Positions 39,901 to 45,465 of a stretch of DNA of 64,000 nucleotides are shown piece by piece. Below the pieces are notes generated by a model, which made no database searches, was not told the origin of the DNA, and saw only the letters and a list, made by a program, of their open reading frames with translations. The stretch's first letter is position 1. Each line of letters opens with the position of its first letter. Position numbers and translations under genes: made by a program. Origin of the DNA: Epiperipatus broadwayi (taxonomy: Eukaryota > Onychophora > Udeonychophora > Euonychophora > Peripatidae); assembly GCA_028023455.1 (NCBI GenBank), contig JAQFVV010000504.1, positions 312,001-376,000 on the forward strand, read 5' to 3'.

Positions 39901-42900
39901 TCTATCTGTATTTCTACTCATCTCTATAAGTTGTATAACTACAAATAAACTATCTCCTATATGCCTATCAGATCAAAAACCTCCTTGCAATTCTCCCACA
40001 ATATTATTTTCTTCTATCCATTTTAATATACAAATTAAAAAGCGTATGAAACACTTGAACGAGAACCTAGAAAGATTCCAAAAATTATTATATGCTAAGC
40101 GCTTTCGTGGCCATTCCTATCCATTTTATGACTCTTCCAGCCACCATATATGCAAAAACTTTATATAACACTGTTGTTACCGCTATCAGTCTATAATTGC
40201 TTAACTTTTTATGATTCTTACCCTTTCCTTTAAATAGTAGCCTTACTCTTATATAATTCTAACTATCTGTAACTTCTCCTCTGCCATCTTATTAAAACAT
40301 GATAATAGGCTTAATTTTGCCCTATTTCCTAAATTCATCACCATCTCTGCTACCTATCAATCTAAACCTCTTGCCTTTCCACATTTCAATTTCTTCCCTG
40401 CCTCATTCAATTCATTATCCGTAGACCTAATATTTCCATCACTATAGTCTTTTATTAACATATAAACATATAACTCCACCTAACTCTATATTAAAAAATA
40501 TAATGAAATGAAAATTAAATAAAAATAAAACATTACTCAAATAAAAATTTTGTTAATCTCATAACTATAGTTTGGCCTACTAAACAAATAGATTTTCTCA
40601 AGTGAAAACTACAAACAAAAATAACAAATATATATACACATACACACATAACACTATCCACAATCCAATTATCATTAACATTATGAAACTTTATTGCTAA
40701 GAATAATTGGAAATTGCCTTTAAATTGTGTTACTTTCTTTGTGTATATATAAATTTGTTGTTTTTACTTGTCATATAGATATTATTAACAAAATGTTAAA
40801 GTAATGTTTAATATCCAAAATATATATAAGAAATGTTATATATTAAAAGAGAACATGAGATAGAAAAATCTCGGAGAGATCATTGTGAGAGATCAGCCAG
40901 CTAGATCAGTTAAGTATAATTAAATAAATCAACCAGCATTACAAAAAGTAAAAGTAATAAGTAACACTCAAAATAAACCACCATTCATCATCATGAATAT
41001 CCATCCAAAGAAATCAACAGTCAATCTGGTGATTGGATTGAAAATGGGTCTTCTGTAGTCCAAGCTAACTATTGAGCCATTGCGAGCTTGAGGCAATTAT
41101 TTAAACATTAATTTGGAGGCACAAACTAAATGCTCATCTGTCAGAATACATAATAAAAAATAAAAAATCTAACAATTCTGGAAAATTAAATCATGCTGAT
41201 CATCATCAGTGCTCTGGCCAACTGTATCTTAACTTAAAACAGGCAAAACTCACTATATATATATATATATTGCCACACAGCAAGCTAAAGTAATCAATGG
41301 ATGCCAGAAGGCTTATGCATAAAACCCCCATCTAGTGCCTACTCATCCAATATCCCCAGACTAGTTTCTGGCTTGTGGCTTTCATCAGTGAGGAGCCTTG
41401 GATCTGAGAGCACTGCACCTAGATCTTAGGATCTAATGCAACCCTTCAGCAGCTACCTTTTATCTCCATTTAACTACAAAACTATGAGACTTAAACTGAA
41501 AACACCTTAACGTTTTCAATCCAAGCCCATTATAAGCTAATGGGCTTGGATTGAAAACGTTAAGGTGTTTTCAGTTTAAGTCTCATAGTTTTGTAGTTAA
41601 ATGGAGATAAAAGGTGGTTGCTGGAGGGTTGCATTAGATCCTAAGATCTAGATGCAGAGCTCTCAGATCCAAGACTCCTCACTGATGAAGGCCATAAGCC
41701 AGAAACTAGTCTGGGGATATTGGAAGAGTAGGCACTAGATGGGGCCTTCTGGCATCCATTGATTACTCTAGCTTGGTGTGGGTGGCAATATATATAGTGA
41801 GTTTTGCCTGTTTTAACAACAGTTATACACAAGCATAAGAGAAGGTGGTCATGAGATGATGTAACAACTTCTAATAAGACTAAATTAAAATAAAATGTTG
41901 TGTATGGGCTTTAAAGAGTATTCTCTTTTGCACCAATCAGAATGATGATTGATCACCTCTGGATGTCTAAAAGCACTAATATACATCCCTATTCATATAT
42001 CAGACCATTATGCATGAATTCAACTCAAAAGAACACAAGCTCTATTACTGTATGTGACCAAGAGATGATGAAAAAAGATATTCTAAAAATATTTAGAACC
42101 ACTGGAATAATTTTCATAATTGAACCCAAGTTTGTTAACAATAAAAATAATATTAACGTCTAGAATAAGGCTATGCATATCAATTAAACTTCTGATTTTG
42201 ATAAACGTATAATATAACAAATTAACACATTGTGATTAATTCAAAATTCAAGTTATTACATGGTGGTTTACATATATAAGCGCATAGACATGTGATTTAT
42301 AATATACAATTAATATATTTCAATTGATATTCAATAATGACAAAAAATGATTAAATTTTACATATATGTACTATTTGACAAGCATTGACATATATACGCA
42401 CACATAAATATGTAGTACACTTTATTTATATTACAATCATCATATAAATAATACATACAAGATTAAACTTTTCAGTTGTATAAAAAATATTACAAATGAT
42501 TAAAATTTTACACATATATATGTGTGCATGTATTTACACACTGGCGTTTACATCATATTTTACTTTCTAAATAATAAAATTATATTCAAAATATACTTTC
42601 CATAATTTATTAAATTCACACATACTCGTGTGTATTAATAAAATCAAATTCTATCTTTAATGATTACAGTTTCTTTTCCTTCTTTTTAAAAAGAAATAAA
42701 GTCAATTTTTTCTTTTTTTGACCGCTGATAAAAATTAAATCCTATAGCAGATATATTTTATTATTTAATATTTTTTGATTACTCTAAAAAAGATTTTTTT
42801 TTCATCAGGTTACTCTTAACTAATTACAGTTTTCTTTTTTTCTCTTTTTTAAAAGAAACTAAAGTCAATTTTATGACAAGTCACTTTTTGATTGTTGATT

Positions 42901-44634
42901 AATTAATTATCAGCGCTGTTAAATTAATCTAGATTTGCTTTTTGATTTTAATTCAAACAAAATTATGATTGCATTATTTTTTAAAAAATAGATTTTAAAA
43001 TAATATTCTTCTATATATATCTCAGATCATAGGTTCCTCCTCTACAAGATTTTGAAATATCTTTTAACTGTTAATTCTAAATTTTACACTTTTTTTAATC
43101 CAGGCATATTTATTTATTTGCATTACTATTTTTTTAAAAAATGTAGTTTAAACAATTTAAGATAATACTGTTCTATTATATATATCTAATTTTTAAAATA
43201 TCATTTCAGACCAAAGCATATTAAAATGAAATAATTCACTGTATATTCACATGACGCATTTATCTCTAATTCTATGCATGTATAGATAAACAGCATCATA
43301 CACATACTAATTCTTCAAGCTTTCTCTTGGTAAGTTTGGTGGTCTGGGTGAGATTGGTTTACAGTCACATCAGGAAAAAAATAATTCAGGTACAGTTGGC
43401 ATTTCCCTTCTGTCTATAGCTTGATGTATCTATAGGCTAGTAAACAGTCTTGTCCAGATTTGAAGCTATAAATTTTAACATAAAGAAGTAGATCATTTTC
43501 CTCCATGTTAATTCAAATTCCACTAGTGAATCAATAGACTGCTGCTAGATCTCCTGCCTTGACATCAGCTACATCTTGTGGGAGCTCTGTCCAACTCTGC
43601 TAGCTAATTCTGCAGCTAGCTATCCTGCTTTTCAAAAATATAATTGGCCAAGCTCTTAAAAAAGTATAGCTCAAACTACATTGGCCAACTGTCTTTTCAA
43701 AAACTACTATCCAGACTTTGCAACTGGCCAATTTGGCCACCTGCTTCTCAAAAAAATATTAAAGCCAGACTAAACTTTTCAAAATCTGCTATCCAGACTG
43801 AAGTAATCTTTTCCATCCAGTCTTATATATTTTGGTGAGGTGATAAAAACATTAAATTTAAAAACAGTGGGTTTTTTTTTAATCTTGATTAAAAAGAATT
43901 TTAATCCCTCCAAAAGCGCTTTTAATAAAAAAGCTACATTTGGAAATCTTATCAGATTTTTAAAAATAGATATTAAAATTACAAGCATGTTGAGGCGCTG
44001 GAAAGAGAAGCTATAATAAATACTTATATGAATTGATAAAATACTTGACAGCTAATAGAAATGTATACAAGTATTAATTAAAAGATTTCCAAAATACTAT
44101 GCTTGTTTTTAAATTTCAAAATCAGAATAATAATTTATTTAGACCTTTTTAAATGTTTTAATTAATAATAAAATTCTGTTTTAAATCCAGAATTACTTTA
44201 TCCTTGATTATTATTCCAGGTGAAATATAAAAAATATCTACAAAAATTTGTCTGTGTTTATGCACACATACAACTATGTTGCTGTCTGCCCTGTAACCCA
44301 ATCGATTACAATAAATTTGTTTTTACTTGTCATATAGATAAAACAATGGTTGTGAGGAATTTTTTTTTATAAATTTTGATTTGCTAGCATTTTAAATGTT
44401 ATTTAATTCTATTGAGATTCAAATATATATATTTACATGAACCCTATTACACCAAATCCACAAAACAATACTACTATTAATTATGAACATGTAATTCTGA
44501 TAGCTATTCAATAATAAGTATAGATACGTTTATTTGTGTACCTTGCTTTCCATACAAAATATGTAGCTAAGGCTTCATCCTGCAGAGCACTATTTTCACT
44601 GTACAATCCATCATAGACTTCCTTCCACTCTGAA
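3872..44634 (-). CDS. LAS1L: Las1/LAS1L pre-rRNA endonuclease gene (partial, 8 exons)
   Basis: Las1 is the HEPN-family endoribonuclease that, with the polynucleotide kinase Grc3/NOL9, cuts ITS2 during large-subunit rRNA maturation in the nucleolus. Eight minus-strand exons join in compatible phases into about 310 codons. The order matches the family: an N-terminal helix block with an EW...W-K-A-R pattern (44542-44634), a helical block ending in IIRFVNLMVE (36109-36237 plus 26914-26986), the catalytic block IVDVRHEATHASLPS (26727-26837), an NYW-containing block (26500-26637), then C-terminal helical exons with FWKPV and QFLPR. The HEPN RxxxxH residues (RHEATH, 26790-26807) are intact, so the gene looks functional. 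Introns range from about 76 bp to 17 kb and are full of transposons. The initiator exon, a middle exon between 26500 and 9419, and the C-terminal end are not established. The assignment rests on remembered family features, not on an alignment. Confidence 0.88.
3973..5095. other. LAS1L: LAS1L intron
   Basis: About 1.1 kb between the last two assigned exons. A stretch at roughly 4440-4735 reads on the plus strand like a decayed LINE (TLYIDFSKIDQRFIDIIKN), but I could not confirm it. The rest is A+T-rich without recognised content. Confidence 0.5.
5096..5201 (-). CDS. LAS1L: LAS1L exon
   Basis: The exon is 106 bp: two bases, 34 codons and two bases. The acceptor is TTTATTTAG and the donor GTACTG. 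It encodes SNGQILVTTPDFNGKSLYD, then IVMSSNCQTAIQFLP. The segment I-V-M-S-S-x-C plus a helix ending in a Leu/Pro pair resembles the Las1 C-terminal repeat-like region. The phase matches the exons on both sides. Confidence 0.78.
5691..5838. repeat. short degenerate family-A foldback copy
   Basis: Inverted halves (CTCCATATAGTAGTTGCCA versus TGGAACTACTATATGAAGAG) are separated by a short centre. They are followed by AAGAAATGGTGGTCATGTG, the head sequence of family A. The hammerhead part is absent. The likely origin is internal deletion. Confidence 0.5.
7353..7492 (+). repeat. truncated family-A foldback arm
   Basis: A head fragment (CCAATAAACATCACATG) is joined directly to one right arm ending GAGTTTTGCCTGTTTTA. 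The arm keeps the hammerhead core CTGACGA, the AGGCCACAAGCCA stem II region and GAAACTAGTC (7376-7410). The 5' half of stem I is missing because of the junction, so the ribozyme cannot fold alone. Confidence 0.65.
8482..9021. mobile_element. foldback element family B, complete copy
   Basis: A palindrome about 500 bp long is centred near 8770. Left-arm blocks reappear inverted on the right, for example the AATCTAAGGGTCCAGGTT region, the CACACAGGTTAATATATGC region and the TCTTTAGAAAAA region. Only the left side carries a unique head (CTGAAGGTTTGTGATGATGG). The direct repeat TATCTTATGT flanks it (8472-8481 and 9022-9031) and is a probable target-site duplication. The arms contain a hammerhead-like CTGATGA...GAAAC order (see findings). 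There is no ORF. Confidence 0.7.
9237..9419 (-). CDS. LAS1L: LAS1L exon (C-terminal helical region)
   Basis: The exon is 183 bp: two bases, 60 codons and one base. The acceptor is a T-run plus TTGCAG, and the donor is G|GTAAAA. It encodes a helical segment including LLHPLVMDFWKPVILFLEKM and GWIEELLL. In metazoan Las1 the corresponding C-terminal domain has an F-W-x-P-L/V core followed by a helix and a W-x-x-EL motif. The carried G joins GT of the exon at 5096-5201 to make Gly. Confidence 0.8.
9530..10400 (+). pseudogene. LINE-B reverse transcriptase, 5' part (dead)
   Basis: This is a decayed non-LTR reverse transcriptase. Readable blocks in family order, across frameshifts, are: NFKNEKTADPEEI; a YNGISLLSIIAKILLRILL block (9784 onward, equivalent to Y-R-x-I-S-L-L in LINE RTs); LTECGFKESRITINMILL (the GFR block); a D-L-V-K-S-F-D-like segment near 9985; LAPTLFSIFM near 10160; and AADDCAIFA (near 10326), the catalytic box with an additional A. 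Multiple stops and frameshifts make it a pseudogene. Its C-terminal part resumes at 11985, so about 1.6 kb is foreign or diverged. Confidence 0.75.
10740..10930. repeat. short family-B foldback copy
   Basis: A hairpin at 10752-10850 has arms GTGTTGAATGTCTTTAGAAA and its inverse, about 40 bp each, around a short centre. It is followed by the inverted family-B head, ending CATCACAAACTTTCAGGAAA. It lacks the central arm and hammerhead-like region of the long copies. Confidence 0.65.
11985..12480 (+). pseudogene. LINE-B C-terminal part (dead)
   Basis: Starts with ENELKYLGSFINRKVNLDLR and continues through VTKLIVYRAVMQYILKLVGC (12128 onward). This is the F-K-Y-L-G-S...VYRAV block after the palm of Jockey/CR1-like non-LTR reverse transcriptases. 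Later fragments (HWENKAENRIHWRKTIRY) follow in other frames. It is in the same orientation as 9530-10400 and most likely the same insertion. Confidence 0.7.
12710..12760 (-). CDS. LAS1L: possible short LAS1L exon
   Basis: A 51-bp block is bounded on the minus strand by a weak acceptor (TTTAAATAG) and a good donor (G|GTAAGG). It is open as two bases, 16 codons and one base, reading QPQSRGLSYSDITSTG. Its carried G would complete the first codon of the exon at 9237-9419 as GAG. The phase therefore fits, but the acceptor is poor and the peptide is too short and low in complexity to identify. It would still need another upstream exon ending one base into a codon. Confidence 0.3.
14085..14290 (+). 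pseudogene. RTE-like LINE 3'-end fragment
   Basis: A decayed copy of the C-terminal end of the LINE at 35512-35840: TGGACAGTTGAAAT, CCAAGAGATTGTAAAAGACC, AGATGGATGAATGAAATAAT and CTTCATCCTGCAATGGAT. The reading frame is broken. Confidence 0.7.
15009..15135. repeat. near-perfect 59-bp-arm hairpin
   Basis: Arms 15009-15067 and 15077-15135 are inverse complements with one mismatch in 59 bp, around a 9-nt loop. The central block reads CCAGTAACGCCCTCTG on the left arm. The near-identity indicates a young insertion, a MITE or a hairpin-RNA-capable locus. Confidence 0.85.
15279..15911 (+). repeat. left long direct repeat (putative LTR)
   Basis: Longer than the right copy. It contains an internal duplication of about 130 bp: the AGGATCAGATGAGG and AGGATCAGCTGAAG units, each followed by GAAATGACTG and ATCxAAxGCxTGAG. 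Confidence 0.5.
16116..16362. mobile_element. family-A foldback, internally deleted, with 11-bp duplication
   Basis: Terminal arms GTGCCACCCTGTGCCAAACA and its inverse flank a shortened centre. A minus-strand half hammerhead (CCAATATCCCCAGACTAGTT on the plus strand) remains. The direct repeat AGATAAAAGTA is exact on both sides (16105-16115, 16363-16373). The left end is AACAAAAGCAAAACTC; the right end is the head ...GATCATGTGATG. Confidence 0.8.
17262..17741 (+). repeat. right long direct repeat (putative LTR)
   Basis: Shares ordered blocks with the left repeat, including the conserved GTTTTACTTGGGTCTAATTT segment and the ATAACA end. Divergence is substantial, so the insertion is old. Confidence 0.5.
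18762..19014. mobile_element. family-A foldback, internally deleted, with 12-bp duplication
   Basis: Flanked by exact AGCTATATATTA repeats (18750-18761 and 19015-19026). The left end is AAACAGGCAAAAACTCAC. The right arm ends GAGTTTTTGCCTGTTTT, plus the unique head out to GATGTTTATTGGCTTAA. The hammerhead block is reduced to TAATATTCCCATAGTAG and is not functional. This copy defines both element boundaries most clearly. Confidence 0.85.
19368..20025. repeat. foldback family C
   Basis: Two arms of about 270 bp (19368-19640, and its inverse about 19715-19985) share GATATTAGCGATTAAGCCAA and its inverse, the CACTTTTCCA region, AAATCTTAAGCATATGGAAA and the AAATTACATTTATTATGT region. A second nested inverse pair (about 19655-19725 versus 19955-20025) includes TATATAGCGCTATG. 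No ORF and no hammerhead signature. Confidence 0.75.
21845..21900 (-). ncRNA. type I hammerhead ribozyme, near-ideal
   Basis: Read on the minus strand. Stem I outer strand GTCCC pairs with GGGAC at the 3' end. An internal loop (AAC opposite TG) follows, then inner stem TCCTCA pairs with TGGGGA. The core is CTGAAGA. Stem II is GACC-CATA-GGTC. GAAA follows, then a minimal stem III (AC-CG-GT) and cleavage triplet GTC, with the cut expected before TGGGGA. All conserved hammerhead core bases are present. The short stem III is the known form in Penelope-like elements and retrozymes, where a dimer may be needed. No RT is linked within 1 kb, although a broken ORF lies upstream on the same strand (22720-23170). 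Confidence 0.85.
22720..23170 (-). pseudogene. broken coding-like stretch, family unknown
   Basis: On the minus strand, open segments in shifted frames read AYDSMKQVVGTNAKEAKDQ (near 23160), EFHELIVLPSVIIDEINNGR (near 23070), then MDNLIMKIHQHHKLVAKLHI and RIRNPFETYNPLLIRVVS up to a stop near 22725. The composition is protein-like, but I do not recognise the family. It is probably a decayed transposon ORF. It lies on the same strand and upstream of the hammerhead at 21845-21900. Confidence 0.4.
23890..24240 (+). mobile_element. family-3 hammerhead element, copy 1
   Basis: Shares blocks with 34680-34950: AATGxxATGxATAGC, a GTCCATTAAAGTTT block, AGATTTGCTATCTTAATATA and the hammerhead block. 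The tail has a tRNA B-box-like stretch (GTTCAAGTCCC) and CTTATAATTACATTAA, which recurs near 14590. It could be a short non-autonomous retroelement. Confidence 0.55.
24045..24100 (+). ncRNA. hammerhead ribozyme motif, long stem II (copy 1)
   Basis: Stem I outer TGATC pairs with GATCA at the end, and inner CCAA pairs with TTGG. The core is CTGATGA. Stem II has six pairs (GTGCTG-GTT-CAGCAC), followed by GAAA. Stem III is ATA...TCT, with one mismatch, and the candidate cut comes after CTA. All core nucleotides are canonical, including G-C at the first stem II pair. Confidence 0.75.
25705..25815 (+). repeat. half family-A arm
   Basis: Only the outer part of a right arm is present: GGCACTAGATAGGGATTTTA, then GTGGCGCTACTGTATGAAGA and GTTTTGCCT. 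No hammerhead. Confidence 0.65.
26500..26637 (-). CDS. LAS1L: LAS1L exon (NYW block and basic linker)
   Basis: The exon is 138 bp, 46 codons, phase 0 at both ends, with a TAAATTTTCAG acceptor and a GAG|GTAATA donor. It starts KNYWEQELKNMNM, continuing the catalytic helix (W-L-K|K-N-Y-W). A basic stretch (KRKKKSGW) follows, then a helix (NKELIIDMYLQKYMRSRFE) resembling the second conserved helical segment of metazoan Las1. The phase-0 end cannot join the exon at 9237-9419 (which needs one carried base), so at least one exon lies between them. Confidence 0.87.
26727..26837 (-). CDS. LAS1L: LAS1L exon carrying the HEPN catalytic motif
   Basis: The exon is 111 bp, 37 codons, phase 0 at both ends, between a TGATTTTCAG acceptor and a GTCAGT donor. 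It encodes LGIDDFIVDVRHEATH followed by ASLPSVSLLKEA and ends QWLK. The I/L-VD-xRHExTH-xxLPS signature is the hallmark of Las1 proteins. R and the last H of RHEATH (26790-26807) form the HEPN RNase active site. The downstream W-L block fits the helix that runs into NYW in the next exon. This is the strongest single piece of evidence for the gene identity. Confidence 0.93.
26914..26986 (-). CDS. LAS1L: LAS1L exon
   Basis: The exon is 73 bp: one base plus 24 codons, ending in phase 0. It is bounded by a TTATTATAG acceptor and a GTAAGT donor. It encodes FVNLMVELKQNRSMNQ and then a linker ending FSKK. FVNL is the conserved end of the first Las1 helical bundle. The intron to the next exon is only 76 bp, in contrast to the huge flanking introns. 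Confidence 0.88.
27317..27371 (-). ncRNA. family-A hammerhead motif, left arm
   Basis: Minus strand: outer stem I CCAA/TTGG; inner CTCCTCA/TGGGGA; core CTGATGA; stem II AGC-CATAA-GCT; GAAAC, TA loop, GTC. The stem II pair is AGC/GCT where most copies have GGC/GCC, a compensated change. The base next to the core (A opposite A) is unpaired. Confidence 0.75.
27760..27814 (+). ncRNA. family-A hammerhead motif, right arm
   Basis: Mirror partner of 27317-27371, with core CTGATGA, stem II AGC/GCT and GAAACTAGTC. The 3' stem I strand has TTGGGA instead of TGGGGA and ACTGG instead of ATTGG, which weakens stem I. Confidence 0.7.
30643..33726 (+). mobile_element. hAT DNA transposon, nearly complete but dead
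   Basis: The left end CAGTGATGGCGAACCT and the right end AGGTTTGCCACCACTA are inverted repeats with a few mismatches. They are flanked by GTCCATCT (30635-30642) and GTCTTTCT (33727-33734), an 8-bp target duplication with two differences, as expected for hAT. The interior encodes a broken transposase on the plus strand (31270-33417). Length is about 3.1 kb, typical of an autonomous hAT. Confidence 0.9.
31270..33417 (+). pseudogene. hAT transposase pseudogene (GTF2IRD2/ZBED5-like)
   Basis: Domain remnants are in order. A BED-type N-terminus is near 31275 (FQNWWTDEYG). GKPFNDGEYMKEAWMKCAPV begins near 31902. SSISLCLDESTNINGSTCLA, with the conserved catalytic-region D-E-S-T, follows near 32110. 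Then come FFTDMCPHLIKLNVKLQGYN near 32660, a FPNLKKFLTDLE block, and a C-terminal dimerisation segment ending ILSIFSSTYACE near 33240. Known members include domesticated human relatives. It is dead: stops at about 32071 and 32916, a frameshift at the A-run near 32309, and about 0.3 kb of foreign or diverged sequence at 31545-31890 between the BED part and the next block. Confidence 0.85.
34680..34950 (+). mobile_element. family-3 hammerhead element, copy 2
   Basis: Same block order as 23890-24240. After the hammerhead it continues with a GTTCAGGCCCCTTATTACC tail ending in ATT repeats (34927-34941), consistent with a retroposed 3' end. Confidence 0.55.
34807..34874 (+). ncRNA. hammerhead motif, long stem II (copy 2, core mutated)
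   Basis: It has the longest stem I of the family: GATAATGATC pairs with GATCATTTATC with one bulged T. Inner CCAA pairs with TTGG. Stem II is GTGCTG-CTT-CAGCAC. The core is CTAATGA (G5 to A) and the GAAA is GAAT, so it should be inactive although the helices are preserved. Confidence 0.7.
35512..35840 (+). pseudogene. RTE-like LINE C-terminus, 5'-truncated
   Basis: Plus-strand reading: RRDRKRNVWVREQTGVTDL, KRLKWSWAGHIARRDDNRWT, then NWLPRDCKRPRKRP and HVRWMDEIRKCAGVMWRREA. W-x-GH-xAR...W-PR-x-x-KR...RW-x-DEI is the typical end of RTE-type LINE proteins. The sequence ends in GAT repeats (35823-35839), as RTE elements commonly end in short tandem repeats. The last 60 codons remain open, so the copy is fairly recent. 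The N-terminal endonuclease and RT are absent. Confidence 0.85.
36109..36237 (-). CDS. LAS1L: LAS1L exon
   Basis: The exon is 129 bp: one base, 42 codons and two bases. The acceptor is TTGTATAG and the donor GTAATTAT. It encodes SGTRLATGIETTVGLLKAL and ends in ALMYSAAII. In Las1 proteins this block follows the W-x-x-R motif, and its second helix (LxYxxAxIRFVN) continues into the next exon. The final AG is completed by the A opening the exon at 26914-26986, giving Arg. About 9.1 kb of intron separates the two. Confidence 0.88.
36757..36922. repeat. imperfect inverted repeat, MITE-like
   Basis: The CACAAGTTA end pairs with TAACTTGTG, and inner AAACTTGCAAGCAATGCTCA pairs with GTGAACGTTGTTTGCAAGTTT, around a centre of about 55 bp. 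No ORF. Confidence 0.55.
37066..37113 (+). repeat. 24-bp tandem duplication
   Basis: Two exact adjacent copies of a unit beginning AAATCTGAAAAATGC and ending TACACAAAC. Confidence 0.9.
38366..38425 (+). ncRNA. hammerhead motif, long stem II (copy 3)
   Basis: The core CTGATGA and GAAA are intact. Stem II is TTGCTG-GTT-TAGCAT, with the first pair lost (T opposite T) and one G-T pair. Stem III is AT...AT with loop ACGC, and the candidate cut follows ATA. Outer stem I ATAAT pairs with ATTAT. The first stem I pair is A-G. Confidence 0.65.
38630..40450 (-). pseudogene. LINE-A non-LTR reverse transcriptase, decayed
   Basis: Collinear on the minus strand with 54375-56220. Readable parts are the R-x-G-V-E-I-P-L block and the YADD-like box as FMDDI near 39560. 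Upstream are the D-x-x-K-A-F-type region and a broad RT palm. C-terminal sequence is missing beyond 38630. A duplication of about 68 bp lies at about 39048-39165 (units around GCATGTCTTCCTA...CTAGGTAATCCAACAC). Many stops. Confidence 0.75.
41347..41401 (-). ncRNA. family-A hammerhead motif, left arm
   Basis: Consensus-like: CCAAGGCTCCTCA, CTGATGA, stem II with AGC opposite GCC (one G-C to A-C change), GAAACTAGTC, TGGGGATATTGG. Stem I is fully paired. Confidence 0.75.
41669..41723 (+). ncRNA. family-A hammerhead motif, right arm
   Basis: CCAAGACTCCTCA, CTGATGA, GGC-CATAA-GCC, GAAACTAGTC, TGGGGATATTGG. All core bases are present. This is the copy most likely to fold among the full palindromes. 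Confidence 0.8.
44542..44634 (-). CDS. LAS1L: LAS1L exon (N-terminal block)
   Basis: The exon is 93 bp: one base completing the previous codon, 30 codons and two bases carried over. It is bounded by a TTATTAG acceptor and a GTACAC donor on the minus strand. It encodes SEWKEVYDGLYSE and ends in ATYFVWKA. This fits the Las1 N-terminus, where a W precedes a helix and a conserved W-x-x-R closes the block. The split Arg codon (AG + G) is completed by the next exon at 36109-36237. The incoming phase needs an upstream exon ending two bases into a codon, and no such exon was recognised between 44635 and 64000. Confidence 0.85.
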
Positions 44635-44960
44635 CTAATAAACAAATCAAAACATTTTTTTATAAGTAGTTGTAGCATTGTGAGATTATAATATTATTGT
44701 GTTTGAAATATCTTCTGATAAAATTTTTTATAAAAGAGCCAATTTAAAAATTTTTAATTTCTAACATGATACTGTTAGACATTCAAACAGGTCGAAATGG
44801 AATAAAATAAAATCATTTAATATAATTAATGCAAATTAAATTTTAAATGATAATGAAATAAAAGCAATAAACAAAAGGAAAACAGAAATACTAATATTTA
44901 ATCTGTTAATTTTCTATTATGTCTGTATAATTATGTATTACTGGTTTAGATATTTTTGTT
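44635..44960. other. region upstream of LAS1L exon
   Basis: A+T-rich. No start exon recognised. Confidence 0.5.
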
Positions 44961-44970
44961 ATTAAGTATA

Positions 44971-45455
44971 CCACATGATCACCATTTCTTATGCTTGCTT
45001 ATAACTGTTTGTTAAAATAGGCAAAACTCACTACATGTATTGCCACTCACTGCAAGCTAGAGTAATCCTGCCTAACAGGATATTGGTGGCTAAGATTATT
45101 AAAGAACCAAAGACACCAAAATGTATAGATACTGAACTGAGTTCAGACCTATATGACTATATAAGCTATAAGCCTGGATTGAAAATATTAAGGTGTTTTC
45201 AATTTAAGACTCATAGCTTTGTAGTTAATTAGAGATAAAAGAACGCTGCTGGAGAGTTGCATTAGATCCAAAGATCTAGGTACAGTGCTCTCAGATCCAA
45301 GGCTCCTCACTGACTGACTGACGAAGGACACAAGCCAGAAACTAGTCTGGGGATATTGGATGAGAGGGCATTAGATGGGGATTTTATGCGTAAACTTTCT
45401 GGCATTCATTGATCACTCTAGCTTGCAGTACGTATAGTGAGTTTTGCCTGTTTTT
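44971..45455. mobile_element. family-A foldback with deleted left arm and 10-bp duplication
   Basis: ATTAAGTATA is exact on both sides (44961-44970, 45456-45465). Starts with the head CCACATGATCACCATTTC. The left arm stops after GCTAGAGTAATC and jumps to the centre (CCTAACAGGATATTGGTGG). The right arm is full and ends GAGTTTTGCCTGTTTTT. Confidence 0.85.
45297..45359 (+). ncRNA. family-A hammerhead motif with 8-nt duplication
   Basis: Same as other copies, but TGAC is repeated so that three CTGA units precede the CTGACGA core. Stem II also has a change (GGACACAAGCC). The duplication separates stem I from the core, so activity is doubtful. Confidence 0.6.
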
Positions 45456-45465
45456 ATTAAGTATA

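Larger units (their letters stand above)
41236..41862. mobile_element. family-A foldback, best-preserved palindrome
   Basis: The arms are almost exact inverses, meeting at about 41538 (CCAAGCCCATTA / TAATGGGCTTGG). The left end is AAAACAGGCAAAACTCAC; the right end continues into the head (AGAAGGTGGTCATGAGATG). Hammerheads lie at 41347-41401 (minus) and 41669-41723 (plus). No coding sequence. Confidence 0.9.
36238..44541. other. LAS1L: LAS1L intron (8.3 kb)
   Basis: Contains a hairpin MITE, a 24-bp tandem duplication, a family-3 hammerhead copy, a long LINE-A piece and a complete family-A foldback. 37115-38340 and 41870-44541 show nothing recognised except A+T-rich sequence. Confidence 0.6.

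Noticed and set aside
41641-41832. ORFs within foldback arms (for example 41641-41832, 45035-45232, 50660-50881)
   Set aside because: They are translations of the non-coding repeat, including the ribozyme. The same frames are broken in other copies.
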